A stretch of DNA of 32,712 nt from Nocardia wallacei. Lineage in GTDB: Bacteria; Actinomycetota; Actinomycetes; Mycobacteriales; Mycobacteriaceae. The stretch lies in the NCBI RefSeq assembly GCF_029869545.1, contig NZ_JARWQD010000223.1, forward strand, positions 1 to 32,712. Reading direction: 5' to 3'. The notes below the pieces were generated by a model. It was not told the origin of the DNA. It did no database searches and saw only the letters and a list, made by a program, of their open reading frames with translations. Below, in pieces: positions 19,279 through 27,754 of this stretch; position 1 is the first letter of the stretch; each line of letters opens with the position of its first letter. A program made the position numbers and the translations under genes.

Positions 19279-20181
19279 TCAAGAGTCGCGGCGGCCGACC
19301 GCGGCGTCGAGCGCTTGGCCGATCGTGTTGTGCTGGAAGGTATATCCCGCGGACTCGAGGGCCGTGGGGATGGCGCGCGGGCCGTGCAGGATTGCCTCCT
19401 GGGCGAATTCGCCGATGAGCAGCCGTAAGGCGAAGGCGGGCACCACGAGTGGCGCGGGGCGGTGCAGGGCGCGGCCGAGGGCGCGATTGAATTCGGCGTT
19501 GGTCACCGGTGCGGGCCCGGCCATGTTGACCGGGCCGGACACGGTGTCGTGGGTGAGGGCGTAGACGATGCCGCCGACCTCGTCGTCCAGTGAGATCCAG
19601 GGCATGTACTGGCGGCCGTTGCCCAGCCGTCCGCCCAGGCCCAGCGAATACAGCGGCTGCAGCATGCTCAGCATGCCGCCGTGCCGCGCCAGCACGACGG
19701 CGCTGCGCAGCAGCACCACCCGCGCGCCCGCCTCGGCCGCGGGATGCGTCGCCGCCTCCCAGTCGCGGCACAGCGTGCCCAGGAAACCCGTTCCGGCAGG
19801 GGCGGATTCGGTGATCACCCGGTCGCCGGTGTCGCCGCCGTAGTAGTGCGCACCGCTGGCATTGACCAGCGTGGGCACCCCGGCGGCGGCGACCGCCTCG
19901 GCGAGCACGTCGGTGGGCGTGATGCGGCTGTCGCGCAGCTCCTGCTTGTAGCTGCCGTTCCAGCGCCGCGACCCGAGCCCGGCGCCGCACAGGTTGACCA
20001 CCGCGTCGGCACCGCGCAGAGCCCGGTGCGGAAGCTGGGCGCGCACCGGGTCCCAGGTGTACTCGTCGCGCCCGGCGGCGGGACGGCGCACCAGGCGAGC
20101 CACCTCGTGCCCGTCGCGCCGCAGGGCCGCCACGAGCGCCGTCCCGATCAGTCCGGACGAGCCGGCGATCACAACCTTCAT
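19279..20181 (-). CDS. TIGR01777 family NAD(P)-binding epimerase-like protein
   Basis: The protein has 300 residues, starting MKVVIAGSSGLIGTALVAAL, whose GxxGxxG loop marks an extended short-chain dehydrogenase. VNLCGAGLG, RWNGSYKQEL, NASGAHYYG and WISLDDEVGGIVYAL are hallmarks of the TIGR01777/YfcH family. The activity is not established. I recall the M. tuberculosis equivalent (Rv2216) in the same place between dlaT and lipB. The ATG at 20181 lies 14 bp after the sucB stop. A possible weak ribosome binding site AAGAGA sits inside an imperfect hairpin (GGTCTCT / AGAGATC) spanning the sucB stop. Confidence 0.92.
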   Translation of the reverse strand: MKVVIAGSSGLIGTALVAALRRDGHEVARLVRRPAAGRDEYTWDPVRAQLPHRALRGADAVVNLCGAGLGSRRWNGSYKQELRDSRITPTDVLAEAVAAAGVPTLVNASGAHYYGGDTGDRVITESAPAGTGFLGTLCRDWEAATHPAAEAGARVVLLRSAVVLARHGGMLSMLQPLYSLGLGGRLGNGRQYMPWISLDDEVGGIVYALTHDTVSGPVNMAGPAPVTNAEFNRALGRALHRPAPLVVPAFALRLLIGEFAQEAILHGPRAIPTALESAGYTFQHNTIGQALDAAVGRRDS

Positions 20182-20195
20182 GCCGAGATCTCTTT

Positions 20196-21974
20196 TTAGA
20201 GACCCAGATCCGCGTCGAACGCGGCTTCCTCCAGCCGGTGCTTGATGGTGGTGAGGAAGCGACCGGCGTCGGCGCCGTCGATGAGGCGGTGGTCGTAGGT
20301 CAGCGGCAGGAAGCACATCGAGCGGATGCCGATGAACTCGTTGCCGTTGTCGGCGATCACCATGGGCCGCTTGACGATCGCGCCGGTGCCCAGCATCGCC
20401 GACTGCGGCGGCACCAGGATCGGGGTGTCGAACAGCGCGCCCTGGCTGCCGATGTTGGTGATCGTGAAGGTGCCACCGGCCAGCTCGTCGGGCTTCAGCC
20501 CGCCGCTGCGGGCGCGGCCCGCGATATCGGCGATCGCGCGCGCCAGACCGGCCAGCGAGAGGTCGCTGGCATTGTGGATGACGGGGGAGAGCAGGCCCTG
20601 ATCGGTGTCCACCGCGATGCCCAGGTGCACCGCCGAGTGGTAGGTGATCTCCTTGGTCTCCTCGTTGTAGGAGGCGTTCACGTTCGGGTGCACGCCCAGC
20701 GCCTCGACCGCGGCCTTGGCGAAGAACGGCAGGAACGTCAGGTTGACGCCCTCGCGCTCCTTGAACGAATCCTTGGTCCTGCTGCGCAGTGCCGCGATCT
20801 TGGTGACGTCGACCTCGTGGGTCTGGGTCAGCTGCGCGGTGGTCTGCAGCGACTCGCGGGTCTTGGCCGCGGTGATCTGCCGGATGCGGCTGGCCTTCTG
20901 CACGGTGCCGCGCAGCGCCTGCAGCTGCGGGCGGACACCGGCCGGTGCGGCGGAGGGCGCGGGGGCCTTGGGTGCGGCCGAGGCGGCGGCGGGCTGGGGG
21001 GCCGCGGGCGCCTGCTTGGTCTCGGCGGCGGCGAGCACGTCCTGCTTGCGGATGCGGCCGCCCACGCCGGAGCCCTTGACGGTCGACAGGTCGACGTTGT
21101 TCTCCGCGGCCAGCTTGCGGACCAGCGGGGTCACGTACGGGGCCTCGCCGTTGCCGGAGGTGGATGGGGGGGCCGACGCGGCCGGAGCGGGAGCCGGGGC
21201 GGCGGGCGCGGGGGCCGGAGCGGGCGCGGCCGGAGCGGGCGCGGGGGCCGGAGGCGGCGTCGGTGCAGGTGCCGCGGCGGCCGGTGCCGGTTCCGGTGCG
21301 GGGGCGGGCGCGGGGGCGGGAGCCGAGGCTGCGGCGGGGGAGCCGCTGCCGATCACGCCGAGCTGACCGCCGACCGCGATGACGTCGTCCTCGTTCGCGG
21401 TGATCTCCAGCAGGGTACCGGCCACCGGGGACGGGATCTCGGTGTCGACCTTGTCGGTGGACACCTCCAGTAGCGGCTCGTCCACCTCGACCTGGTCGCC
21501 GACCTGCTTCAGCCAGCGGGTGACGGTGCCCTCGGTGACCGACTCGCCCAGTTCGGGCATCTGCACCGGGGTGCCGCTCGCGGCGGCGGGCGCCGGGGCG
21601 GCGGCAGGTTCGGGCGCGGGAGCAGGGGCCGCGGCGGGCTGGGCGGGCTGCTGGGCAGGCTCGGGGGCGGGCGCGGGCGCCTCGGCGGGCGCGGCGGCCT
21701 CGGGCGCCGGGGCGGGGGCGGACGCGGCGGCCTCTCCGGCCTCGCCGATCACGCCGAGTTCGCCGCCGACCTCGACGACATCGTCCTCCTGGGCCACGAT
21801 CTTGGTCAGCACACCGGCGGCGGGCGACGGGATCTCGGTGTCGACCTTGTCGGTGGACACCTCGAGCAGGGGCTCGTCGACCTCGACCGTGTCTCCTTCC
21901 TGCTTCAGCCACCTGGTCACGGTGCCCTCGGTGACGCTCTCACCAAGCGCTGGCATCTGGACGGAGAAGGCCAT
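20196..21974 (-). CDS. sucB: Dihydrolipoamide acyltransferase E2 with two lipoyl domains (2-oxoglutarate/pyruvate dehydrogenase complexes)
   Basis: The protein has 592 residues: lipoyl domain 1 (1-77, Lys 43 in STDKVDTE), an Ala/Pro/Glu linker, lipoyl domain 2 (136-209, Lys 175 in the same motif), a very long Ala-Pro linker (about 212-270), a peripheral-subunit-binding domain (about 279-316) and an acyltransferase core with the catalytic [12 protein letters not shown] near the C-terminus. E2 transfers acyl groups from E1-bound intermediates to CoA and forms the core of the complex. In M. tuberculosis the corresponding gene (dlaT) serves pyruvate dehydrogenase and peroxynitrite reductase, so the name sucB is partly convention. 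GAGGAG nine bases before the ATG is a good ribosome binding site. It heads a minus-strand run that includes lipB and lipA, which lipoylate it. Confidence 0.97.
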   Translation of the reverse strand: MAFSVQMPALGESVTEGTVTRWLKQEGDTVEVDEPLLEVSTDKVDTEIPSPAAGVLTKIVAQEDDVVEVGGELGVIGEAGEAAASAPAPAPEAAAPAEAPAPAPEPAQQPAQPAAAPAPAPEPAAAPAPAAASGTPVQMPELGESVTEGTVTRWLKQVGDQVEVDEPLLEVSTDKVDTEIPSPVAGTLLEITANEDDVIAVGGQLGVIGSGSPAAASAPAPAPAPAPEPAPAAAAPAPTPPPAPAPAPAAPAPAPAPAAPAPAPAASAPPSTSGNGEAPYVTPLVRKLAAENNVDLSTVKGSGVGGRIRKQDVLAAAETKQAPAAPQPAAASAAPKAPAPSAAPAGVRPQLQALRGTVQKASRIRQITAAKTRESLQTTAQLTQTHEVDVTKIAALRSRTKDSFKEREGVNLTFLPFFAKAAVEALGVHPNVNASYNEETKEITYHSAVHLGIAVDTDQGLLSPVIHNASDLSLAGLARAIADIAGRARSGGLKPDELAGGTFTITNIGSQGALFDTPILVPPQSAMLGTGAIVKRPMVIADNGNEFIGIRSMCFLPLTYDHRLIDGADAGRFLTTIKHRLEEAAFDADLGL

Positions 21975-22303
21975 GTCCGTTGACTCCTCTAACTGCTCGA
22001 CGGGTCTACAACAGTTCGTCTCTCGGCGGGCGCCCGCCGTTGGTCGCGGCGGAGGTCCGAACTGCCACCGATCATTCTGTGTGGCACCGGAGAACCGTGG
22101 TTCTTGTTCCGACTCTCCATCCTTGCACTCGCCGCCGCGGCGTGTAGCACAGGGCGGGCCGTGTCCGCGGTGGTACCCCGTCGCGGTGGACGTTGTTCGC
22201 CGCCGGCGTACGCAGGTCCCGCCGTGAACGCCCTCCTGCTGGCAGTATCGATGCCACCGGGTCCGAGCGTGTGTCCGGTATTGGGAAGAGGAGGTGGGCG
22301 GGG
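21975..22303. other. Divergent intergenic region between sucB and a small hypothetical gene
   Basis: This 329-bp stretch must carry the sucB promoter (minus) and the promoter of the 22304 gene (plus). TATCGAT near 22245-22251 is a plausible -10 for the plus gene and AGGAGG at about 22289-22294 its ribosome binding site. I see no convincing promoter for sucB and no extended repeat. Confidence 0.5.
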
Positions 22304-22648
22304 ATGGGTTTGCTGGATCGTTTCCGCCGCGGACCGGGCGGCGCAGACGTCGGCGATTTCCGCTATCTGGCCGAATGGGTTCGCACCCATGTCGGTGTCG
22401 AGGCCTACGTGGAGCCGAAAACCACCGTGACCGATGTCACGGTGGTTCTGATCGCCAACGACGGCGAATGGACCCGGCGCGTGGTGGGCGAACAGGGTGC
22501 CCGGAGGCTGTCGAGCCGCCTCGGCATCCCCGTCTACGACGTCGGCCGCACGGGCTATCCGCAACGCATGCGCGACTACGACGCCCGCCGCCGCATCGAA
22601 CGCAAACGAGCTCTCGAGCGGGAACTGGACGGCGACACGAACCAGTGA
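22304..22648 (+). CDS. Conserved hypothetical protein, 114 residues
   Basis: The start at 22304 is chosen because AGGAGG lies nine bases upstream and the product then begins [10 protein letters not shown]; the frame also stays open upstream to 22193, but without a ribosome binding site. The middle part (about residues 20-85) is compact, alternates hydrophobic and charged residues, and contains [12 protein letters not shown] and [15 protein letters not shown]. The C-terminus is very basic and acidic ([16 protein letters not shown]), probably helical. There are no membrane segments or catalytic motifs I recognise. Proteins of this look in Corynebacteriales are sometimes labelled oxidoreductase, but I see no cofactor-binding motif and assign no function. 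It is divergent from sucB and convergent with the peroxiredoxin gene. Confidence 0.8.
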   Translation: MGLLDRFRRGPGGADVGDFRYLAEWVRTHVGVEAYVEPKTTVTDVTVVLIANDGEWTRRVVGEQGARRLSSRLGIPVYDVGRTGYPQRMRDYDARRRIERKRALERELDGDTNQ

Positions 22649-22664
22649 GACGCGCGGGGGAATT

Positions 22665-22794
22665 CTGCGTCCCGCCAGTCGTCCCTGCGTGCCGCGCCAT
22701 TTGTCCCTGCGTGCCGCGCCATTTGTCCCTGTGTGGCCCCGCCCATCTATCCCGGCGCGCCGCATCCATTTATCCCAGGCGTGCCCCCATCTAT
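22665..22794. repeat. Degenerate tandem array of 21-23-bp units between convergent genes
   Basis: Two identical 22-bp units occupy 22687-22708 and 22709-22730; diverged units flank them at 22665, 22731, 22754 and 22777. The shared core is GCGTGCC-CGCCAT followed by a T-rich stretch and TCCC. The unit order GGC-R-TG ... ATCCC resembles the array at 13481-13616, and both arrays run into the same hairpin. I see no coding gene in this stretch. Confidence 0.75.
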
Positions 22795-22815
22795 CCCGGC
22801 GTGCTTTTGGCCGGG
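22795..22815. terminator. Hairpin capping the second repeat array, next to the peroxiredoxin stop codon
   Basis: CCCGGC / GCCGGG with loop GTGCTTTTG, identical over 21 bases to the hairpin at 13617-13637. The stop codon of the minus-strand gene lies at 22818-22820, two bases away. A bidirectional terminator is likely. Confidence 0.7.
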
Positions 22816-22817
22816 CC

Positions 22818-23450
22818 TCAGTAGGCCGCGAGCACTTTCAGCACGTCGTCCGCCTCCGCCCGATTTCGGTAGTCCCCGTCGATGTGGGCGTAGCGGATTC
22901 GACCGTCGGTGCCCACGACGTAGGTCGCCGGGACCGGTAGTTCCGCGTTCGTGGCATCGAGGTCGGCCCCGGCCGTCCGGTAGATGTCGCGCACATCGGC
23001 GGGGACCGTGAACAGCAGCCCGTAGGTGCGCGCGACGTGGTTGCCGGTGTCGGACAGCACCTCGAATTCCAGGGCGTGGCGTTCGGCGGTGGTCAGCGAA
23101 TCGTCCGGGGAGTCCGGCGAGATCGCCACCAGTCGCGCCCCGTGCGCGCGCACCTGCGGCAGCGCCGTCTGCAAGGTGTGCAGCTGCACGTTGCAGTACG
23201 GGCACCAGCCGCCGCGATAGAACGACAGCACGACCGGACCGTCGCGAAGGGCGTGGGCGAGGGTGAACGATGCGCCGCGATGGTCGGGAAGGGTGAAGTC
23301 CGGGGCGAGATCGCCGGTCCCGAGCGCCCCGGACCCGACATCGCTGAGACTCTCGGCATGGGCTTGCGCCCGCCTTAACAGATCCTCGGGAAGTGTCCCC
23401 GAATACTGTTCCTGAAACCGAATCAGATTGTCCGCGTAGCTTTCTGCCAT
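22818..23450 (-). CDS. Peroxiredoxin-like protein (AhpC/TSA family)
   Basis: The protein has 210 residues, starting MAESYADN at 23450. The thioredoxin-like fold is clear from LAPDFTLPDHRG (about 59-70), VVLSFYRGGWCPYCNVQL (about 84-101) and VISPDS-type segments. The active site has two cysteines three apart (CPYC), a thioredoxin-like CXXC rather than the single peroxidatic cysteine of classical AhpC. It probably reduces peroxides or protein disulfides; the partner is unknown. The frame continues upstream to 23516, but I prefer 23450 because TAGCAT (23458-23463) stands seven bases before this ATG, a leaderless arrangement. It is divergent from the AraC-type regulator gene, which may control it. 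Confidence 0.88.
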   Translation of the reverse strand: MAESYADNLIRFQEQYSGTLPEDLLRRAQAHAESLSDVGSGALGTGDLAPDFTLPDHRGASFTLAHALRDGPVVLSFYRGGWCPYCNVQLHTLQTALPQVRAHGARLVAISPDSPDDSLTTAERHALEFEVLSDTGNHVARTYGLLFTVPADVRDIYRTAGADLDATNAELPVPATYVVGTDGRIRYAHIDGDYRNRAEADDVLKVLAAY

Positions 23451-23512
23451 AGGATCGATGCTATGCACCGAAGCGCGGCCCGACCATGATCCAAGATCGC
23501 AGTTCCATAGCA
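23448..23512. promoter_or_regulatory. Shared promoter region with three CATAG/CTATG half-sites
   Basis: CATAG at 23448-23452, CTATG at 23461-23465 and CATAG at 23506-23510 lie in the divergent region between the peroxiredoxin and AraC genes. The outer pair extends to TGCTATG-N40-CATAGCA, a perfect seven-base inverted repeat. The middle site overlaps the peroxiredoxin -10 (TAGCAT) and the first covers its start codon. Binding by the adjacent regulator is inference. Confidence 0.4.
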
Positions 23513-23544
23513 GCACGTCTCAGCCCACCGTTTCAGGAGCGGAC

Positions 23545-24459
23545 ATGGATGTCTTGACCGATGTGCTTGCGGCGACCGGGGTTCGGGGTGTGGTGCTGGC
23601 GCAGTTGACGGCGGCGGGGGAGTGGGGTGTGCGGCTGGACGAGGTGCCGATGGCGGCGTTCCACGCGGTCGTCGACGGCGACTGCTGGCTGATTCGTCCC
23701 GGCGCCGATCCGCTGCCGCTGGCCGCCGGTGATTTCGTGCTGCTGCCGACCGGTGGCGGGCACGGGCTGGCGAGCGTTCCCGATGCGGAACTGACGCCGT
23801 ACGCGCAGATCGCGCCGCCGCCCGGCCGCCGGGCGATCGTGCTGGACGGGCCCGGGCCCCGCACCCGAACGGTATGCGGCGCTTACCGTTACGACGACTA
23901 CGGCTCGCATCCGCTGTTCACGCTGCTACCGACGGTGGTACACCTGTCGGCGGCGCAGTCCGCGCACCGCCCCGAGCTGGCCGCCACCCTGACGCTGCTG
24001 GCCGCGGAGGTGGAGGCCGAACGGCCCGGGGCGCAGACGGTGGTGGACCGGCTCGTCGACGTCCTGTTCATCCACGCGCTACGGGCGTGGACCGCCTCGC
24101 GCGCCGAGGCCGCGGCCTCGTGGCTGGCGGCGCTGCACGACCCCGAGATCGCCCGGGCCATGGCACTACTGCACGAAAACCCCTCGCGCCCATGGACATT
24201 GGCGGACCTCGCGGACCGGGTGGGCGTCTCCCGTGCCACCCTGGCCCGCCGGTTCACCGCCCTCGTCGGCGAACCACCCCTGACCTACCTGGCCCGCTGG
24301 CGCATGGAACTGGCCGCCCGCCGCCTGCGCGACAGCGCCGAATCCGTTGCGGCAGTAGGCCGCAGCGTCGGCTACGCCTCCGAATTCGCCTTCTCCCGAG
24401 CCTTCAAACGAGTCCACGGCCAGCCCCCCGCCGCCTACCGCACCTCCCGCCGCCCCTGA
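23545..24459 (+). CDS. AraC family transcriptional regulator with N-terminal cupin
   Basis: The protein has 304 residues. The N-terminal half is a cupin-type sensor (DCWLIRPGADPLPLAAGDFVLLPTGGGHG, about 47-75). The C-terminal 100 residues hold the double helix-turn-helix: LADLADRVGVSRATLARRF and later SVAAVGRSVGYASEFAFSRAF with the usual GQPPAAYR ending. The ATG at 23545 has GGAG about five bases upstream; an upstream in-frame start at 23458 would run through the promoter of the neighbour. Such regulators usually control the divergent gene, here the peroxiredoxin. The ligand is unknown. It is convergent with the aminopeptidase gene (27 bp). Confidence 0.93.
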   Translation: MDVLTDVLAATGVRGVVLAQLTAAGEWGVRLDEVPMAAFHAVVDGDCWLIRPGADPLPLAAGDFVLLPTGGGHGLASVPDAELTPYAQIAPPPGRRAIVLDGPGPRTRTVCGAYRYDDYGSHPLFTLLPTVVHLSAAQSAHRPELAATLTLLAAEVEAERPGAQTVVDRLVDVLFIHALRAWTASRAEAAASWLAALHDPEIARAMALLHENPSRPWTLADLADRVGVSRATLARRFTALVGEPPLTYLARWRMELAARRLRDSAESVAAVGRSVGYASEFAFSRAFKRVHGQPPAAYRTSRRP

Positions 24460-24486
24460 CCCGGAAGGCGTGCGCGAACGGGCGGG

Positions 24487-26013
24487 TTACTCGGCGGCGA
24501 TGTCGGCGAGGACGGCGATGAGGGTGCGGACGGGGACGCCGGTGCCGCCCTTGGGGATGTAGCCGAACGGGCCGCCGGTGTTGAAGGCGGGACCCGCGAC
24601 GTCGAGATGCGCCCACTGCACGCCCTCGGGGAGGAACTCCTCGAGGTACAGCCCGGCCACGAGCATGCCGCCGTTGCGGTGCGCGGCCACGTTGGCCAGA
24701 TCGGCGACCTTGGAGTTGAGATCGGCGCGCAGTTCCGCGGGAAGCGGCATGGCCCAGCCGTTCTCGCCGACCTCCTGCGACAGGCGCGCGACCCGGTCGC
24801 GGAACTCGTCGGTGCCCATGACACCCGGGGTGCGGGTGCCCAGCGCCACCAGCTGCGCGCCGGTCAGCGTCGCGACATCGATGAGGTACTCCGGTTCGTC
24901 CTCGCCCGCCCGCACGATGGCGTCGGCCAGGATCAACCGGCCCTCGGCGTCGGTGTTGATCACCTCGACGGTGGTGCCGCCGTACTGGGTGAGCACGTCA
25001 CCGGGCCGCTGCGCGGTGGCCGACGGCATGTTCTCGGCCATCGGCACGGTCGCGGTCACCGTGATCGGCAGGCTGAGCCGCGCCGCGAGCAGGACCGCGG
25101 CGATGACCGCCGCCGCGCCGCCCATATCCGAGGTCATGTTCTCCATGTTGGCCGCGGGCTTGATGGAGATGCCGCCGGTGTCGAAGGTGATGCCCTTGCC
25201 GATCAGCGCGACCTTCTTGGCACCGCCCCGATAGGTGATGCGGATCAGCCGCGGCGGGCGCGAGGACCCCTTGCCGACCCCGACGATGCCGCCGAAACCC
25301 TGTGCCTCCAGGGCCTTCTCGTCGAGCACCTCGACCTCGAGCCCGGCCGCCTCGGCCAATTCCTGTGCCCGCGCGGCGAATTCGGCGGGATACAGGTGGC
25401 TGGGCGGGGTGTTGACGAAGTCGCGAGCGGTCGCGACGGCCTCGGCGGTCGCCTGCGCGCGGAACAGCGTCTCCTCGCCGAAACCCGGTTCGGGAACGAG
25501 GAATTCGACTCGCCGCACCGGCTGCTCGTCCGGCTTGGGCGCGGACTTGTCGGACTTGAACGGGGTGAAGGTATAGGCGCCGAGATAGAAGCCCTCGGCC
25601 GCGGCGCCGAGATCCAGTCCCGAGAGCGTGGTGACGGCGGTGCCGGTGCCCGACAGCGCGCGTCCCGCGACACCGGCAGACTTGCGGATCTGCTCGGCGT
25701 CCACCTTGCCCGCGGCACCGAGGCCCACCGCGAGCACGCTGGCGACGCCGAGTCCCTCCGGCGCCGGAATCCGGGTCAGCTCCTCGCCCTTGCCCTTCGC
25801 GCCGACCGCCCGCAGCTGTTCCAGCAGCGCCGCCCGCGTATCCGCGCTCACCACATCCTCGAACACCGCCTCCCCCTCGAGGGCCGGGCCGGGAACGATC
25901 GCCGGGCCGTCGTCGGTGGTGACGAGTCCGATGACGAGCACATCGGTATCGGTGCCGATGGTCGCGGTGAGTGCCATTTCCGGTCCGAGCGAACGGTCTG
26001 CAACAGCTGTCAT
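24487..26013 (-). CDS. pepA: Leucyl aminopeptidase, M17 family
   Basis: The protein has 508 residues. The C-terminal catalytic domain has the M17 metal and active-site motifs [11 protein letters not shown] (Lys 273, Asp 278) and [10 protein letters not shown] (Asp 355, Glu 357, Arg 359), and SDMGGAAAV between them. The variable N-terminal domain covers about residues 1-170. It is a two-metal cytoplasmic hexamer that removes N-terminal residues from peptides and takes part in glutathione or mycothiol conjugate turnover in some bacteria. The ATG at 26013 lacks a ribosome binding site; TAGCCT seven bases upstream suggests a leaderless message. Met 13 is a less likely start. The TetR-type gene ends 10 bp upstream on the same strand. 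Confidence 0.97.
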   Translation of the reverse strand: MTAVADRSLGPEMALTATIGTDTDVLVIGLVTTDDGPAIVPGPALEGEAVFEDVVSADTRAALLEQLRAVGAKGKGEELTRIPAPEGLGVASVLAVGLGAAGKVDAEQIRKSAGVAGRALSGTGTAVTTLSGLDLGAAAEGFYLGAYTFTPFKSDKSAPKPDEQPVRRVEFLVPEPGFGEETLFRAQATAEAVATARDFVNTPPSHLYPAEFAARAQELAEAAGLEVEVLDEKALEAQGFGGIVGVGKGSSRPPRLIRITYRGGAKKVALIGKGITFDTGGISIKPAANMENMTSDMGGAAAVIAAVLLAARLSLPITVTATVPMAENMPSATAQRPGDVLTQYGGTTVEVINTDAEGRLILADAIVRAGEDEPEYLIDVATLTGAQLVALGTRTPGVMGTDEFRDRVARLSQEVGENGWAMPLPAELRADLNSKVADLANVAAHRNGGMLVAGLYLEEFLPEGVQWAHLDVAGPAFNTGGPFGYIPKGGTGVPVRTLIAVLADIAAE

Positions 26014-26020
26014 GCGGACA

Positions 26021-26026
26021 AGGCTA
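26021..26026 (-). promoter_or_regulatory. Leaderless-type -10 of pepA overlapping the TetR stop codon
   Basis: TAGCCT on the minus strand is followed by seven bases and the pepA ATG. Its first three bases are the TAG stop of the upstream regulator gene, so promoter and coding end share sequence. Confidence 0.45.
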
Positions 26027-26914
26027 CTGGTCGGGCGGTTGTGGGTCGCCCGGGTGGTGTGCGCGCTGCGGGCGGGGGGCGAGCTGTTCCGAAGACTGCG
26101 GGCCGGTGCGGAAATGCCGGGCGGCGATCCCGTCGAGCAGCAGCGTCAGCCCATCCTCCAGCAGGCGGTCGAAATCGATGTCGAGACCGTCGCTGTCGCG
26201 GTCCGGGTCGAAATGGCGTGCGAGGGTCGGATAGGTCCCGTCCTCCACCAGGCCCGCGGCCGCGGCGCGGAAGTCCTCGACCGTCTGTGAGCCGGAGTCT
26301 GCCGACGTGCGCTCCGAGCCCGGCAGCAGGGCCAAACCCTGCACCAGACCCGAGACCACCAGATAGATCGTGAGCATGTGCTGCCGGGTCATCTCCGGGT
26401 GTTCGAGGGCGGCGAAGGAGCGTTCCAGGCTGTCCAGCAGCGCGGGCCCGACGGGCGGCCGGGTCTGCGCGAGGAGCGGCAGCATCCACGGGTGGCGCCG
26501 GTACAGCCGCCATTCGGCGCGCGCCTCGTGGGCGAGCCGGGCCCGCCAGCCGGTGACGTCCACGGGCGGCGGCAGGCCATCGGCGATCACGAGTTCGGCC
26601 ATCTCGGCGAGCAGGGTGTCGCGGTCGGGGAAGTGGCGGTAGAGCCGGGTGGTGGCCACGCCCAGCTCGGTGGCGAGGCGGCGCATGGACAGCGCCTCCA
26701 GGCCGTCGCGATCGGCCAGTTCCACCGCGGCCCGCACGATACCGACCGTGGTGAGGCGGTGCGGCCTCGCCGAACGCTGCGGCGGGGCCGGGTTCGCCCG
26801 GCGGCCGCGGTAGGCGCGGGCCTGGCAGGAGCGGGAGCAGTAGCGCCGCCTGCGACCCCGGCCGGGCTGGTCGAGCGGCGCGCCGCAGACCGTGCACGGC
26901 TGCTCGTATTTCAT
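26024..26914 (-). CDS. TetR family regulator with N-terminal four-cysteine cluster
   Basis: The protein has 296 residues from the ATG at 26914; a GTG directly before it is also in frame. Residues 7-30 hold CTVC and YCSRSC, a CxxC-x15-CxxxC pattern rich in Arg, most likely a small zinc-binding element. The TetR helix-turn-helix follows at about 55-105 ([28 protein letters not shown]). The rest resembles the TetR_C ligand domain seen in TetR/ActII-type drug-response regulators. The start codon lies inside a 30-bp palindrome (26908-26937), so the gene probably represses itself. The targets are unknown; the divergent GNAT gene is a candidate. pepA follows after 10 bp but seems to have its own promoter. 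Confidence 0.92.
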   Translation of the reverse strand: MKYEQPCTVCGAPLDQPGRGRRRRYCSRSCQARAYRGRRANPAPPQRSARPHRLTTVGIVRAAVELADRDGLEALSMRRLATELGVATTRLYRHFPDRDTLLAEMAELVIADGLPPPVDVTGWRARLAHEARAEWRLYRRHPWMLPLLAQTRPPVGPALLDSLERSFAALEHPEMTRQHMLTIYLVVSGLVQGLALLPGSERTSADSGSQTVEDFRAAAAGLVEDGTYPTLARHFDPDRDSDGLDIDFDRLLEDGLTLLLDGIAARHFRTGPQSSEQLAPRPQRAHHPGDPQPPDQ

Positions 26915-26937
26915 CACACCATTCAGTGTGACGAAAT
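26908..26937. promoter_or_regulatory. TetR-type operator palindrome over the regulator start codon
   Basis: Twelve-base arms (ATTTCATCACAC and GTGTGACGAAAT) pair with a single mismatch around a six-base spacer. The ATG of the TetR-type gene (26912-26914) lies in the left arm. Length and symmetry are typical of TetR operators. Binding would block transcription, or translation if the transcript start is nearby. Confidence 0.65.
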
Positions 26938-27062
26938 GGTCGTAAAGCCGCTGGGGAACTCATAGGTTGGCAGGCACACACGGTGTTCCGATTCGGGCGC
27001 GCCGTGGACCCGAGCGGCCCCGCGGAACCCGCGCGGCGGAATTCTGGACAGGAGGATGGCGG

Positions 27063-27677
27063 ATGGACGAGCGGATCGTGGTCCGGCGCGCGAGCGTGGA
27101 CGAGCTGGATGCGGTGGCGGCGGCGTATGCCGAGGCGAATGCCGACGAGGCGGTGACCACCTGGGTGCTGGCGGACCATCCGGAGGTCGCCGAGCAGTTC
27201 GTCACCCAGCACGTGCCCGAGATGGTGGCGCAGACCCTGCGCGACGACGAGGTCTGGATCGCCGGTGTCGGCGAGGAGATCTGGGCGGTCTCGCTGTGGC
27301 ACACGGTCGCCTCGCTGGACCGGTACGACGAGCAGCACGCCGAGATCGCGGAACTGGCCCGGACCACGGGACTGCGCCCGTTCCGGCGGCTGGAGACGGT
27401 GCTGACATCGGTCACCGAGCGGCACCCGGCCGAGTTCCCGCACCGCTACCTGCAGTCCATCGCCACCGTGCCGCACCGCCGCGGTTCGGGCGCGGGCGCG
27501 GCGATCCTCACCGACCGTCTGAAAGCCGCTGCCGCCGAGGGACTTCCGGCCTATCTGGAGGCCAGCACGGAACGCTCGTCCCGCCTCTACGAACGCTGCG
27601 GCTTCGTCCTGCAGGGCGACCCCATCCACCTCCCCGACGGCGGCCCGACCCTCCGGCCCATGTGGTTCCAGGGCTGA
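27063..27677 (+). CDS. GNAT family N-acetyltransferase
   Basis: The protein has 204 residues. The ATG at 27063 follows GGAGG (27051-27055) at seven bases and starts MDERIVVRRAS, typical of the first GNAT strand; the frame is open further upstream to 26967 without a signal. YLQSIATVPHRRGSGAGAAIL (about 134-154) is the acetyl-CoA pyrophosphate loop and RLYERCGF (about 175-182) the usual C-terminal motif. Many proteins of this layout are uncharacterised or acetylate aminoglycosides or polyamines; I cannot name the substrate. It is divergent from the TetR-type gene and may be its target. Confidence 0.88.
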   Translation: MDERIVVRRASVDELDAVAAAYAEANADEAVTTWVLADHPEVAEQFVTQHVPEMVAQTLRDDEVWIAGVGEEIWAVSLWHTVASLDRYDEQHAEIAELARTTGLRPFRRLETVLTSVTERHPAEFPHRYLQSIATVPHRRGSGAGAAILTDRLKAAAAEGLPAYLEASTERSSRLYERCGFVLQGDPIHLPDGGPTLRPMWFQG

Positions 27678-27742
27678 GCCGGGTGTCGCTGGGACCGGCG
27701 CTGCCGGGTATTGCGGAGGTCGGGCGGGACGGGTGGTGCGGT

Positions 27743-27748
27743 TAAGCT
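27743..27748 (+). promoter_or_regulatory. Leaderless-type -10 of gcvT
   Basis: TAAGCT followed by six bases and the GTG start at 27755. Hexamer and spacing are identical to those before the RDD gene at 13008. There is no glycine riboswitch in the 77 bp before the gene. Confidence 0.55.
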
Positions 27749-27754
27749 CGGCTG

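Noticed and set aside
22104..22430. A plus-strand frame starting with a lipoprotein-like leader (LALAAAACS)
   Set aside because: The leader is attractive, but the frame then runs out of phase through the better-supported 22304-22648 gene and loses any protein-like character. It would need a TTG start without a ribosome binding site.
27678..27754. Glycine riboswitch before gcvT
   Set aside because: Only 77 bp separate gcvT from the upstream gene and the -10 sits six bases before the start codon, leaving no room for an aptamer.
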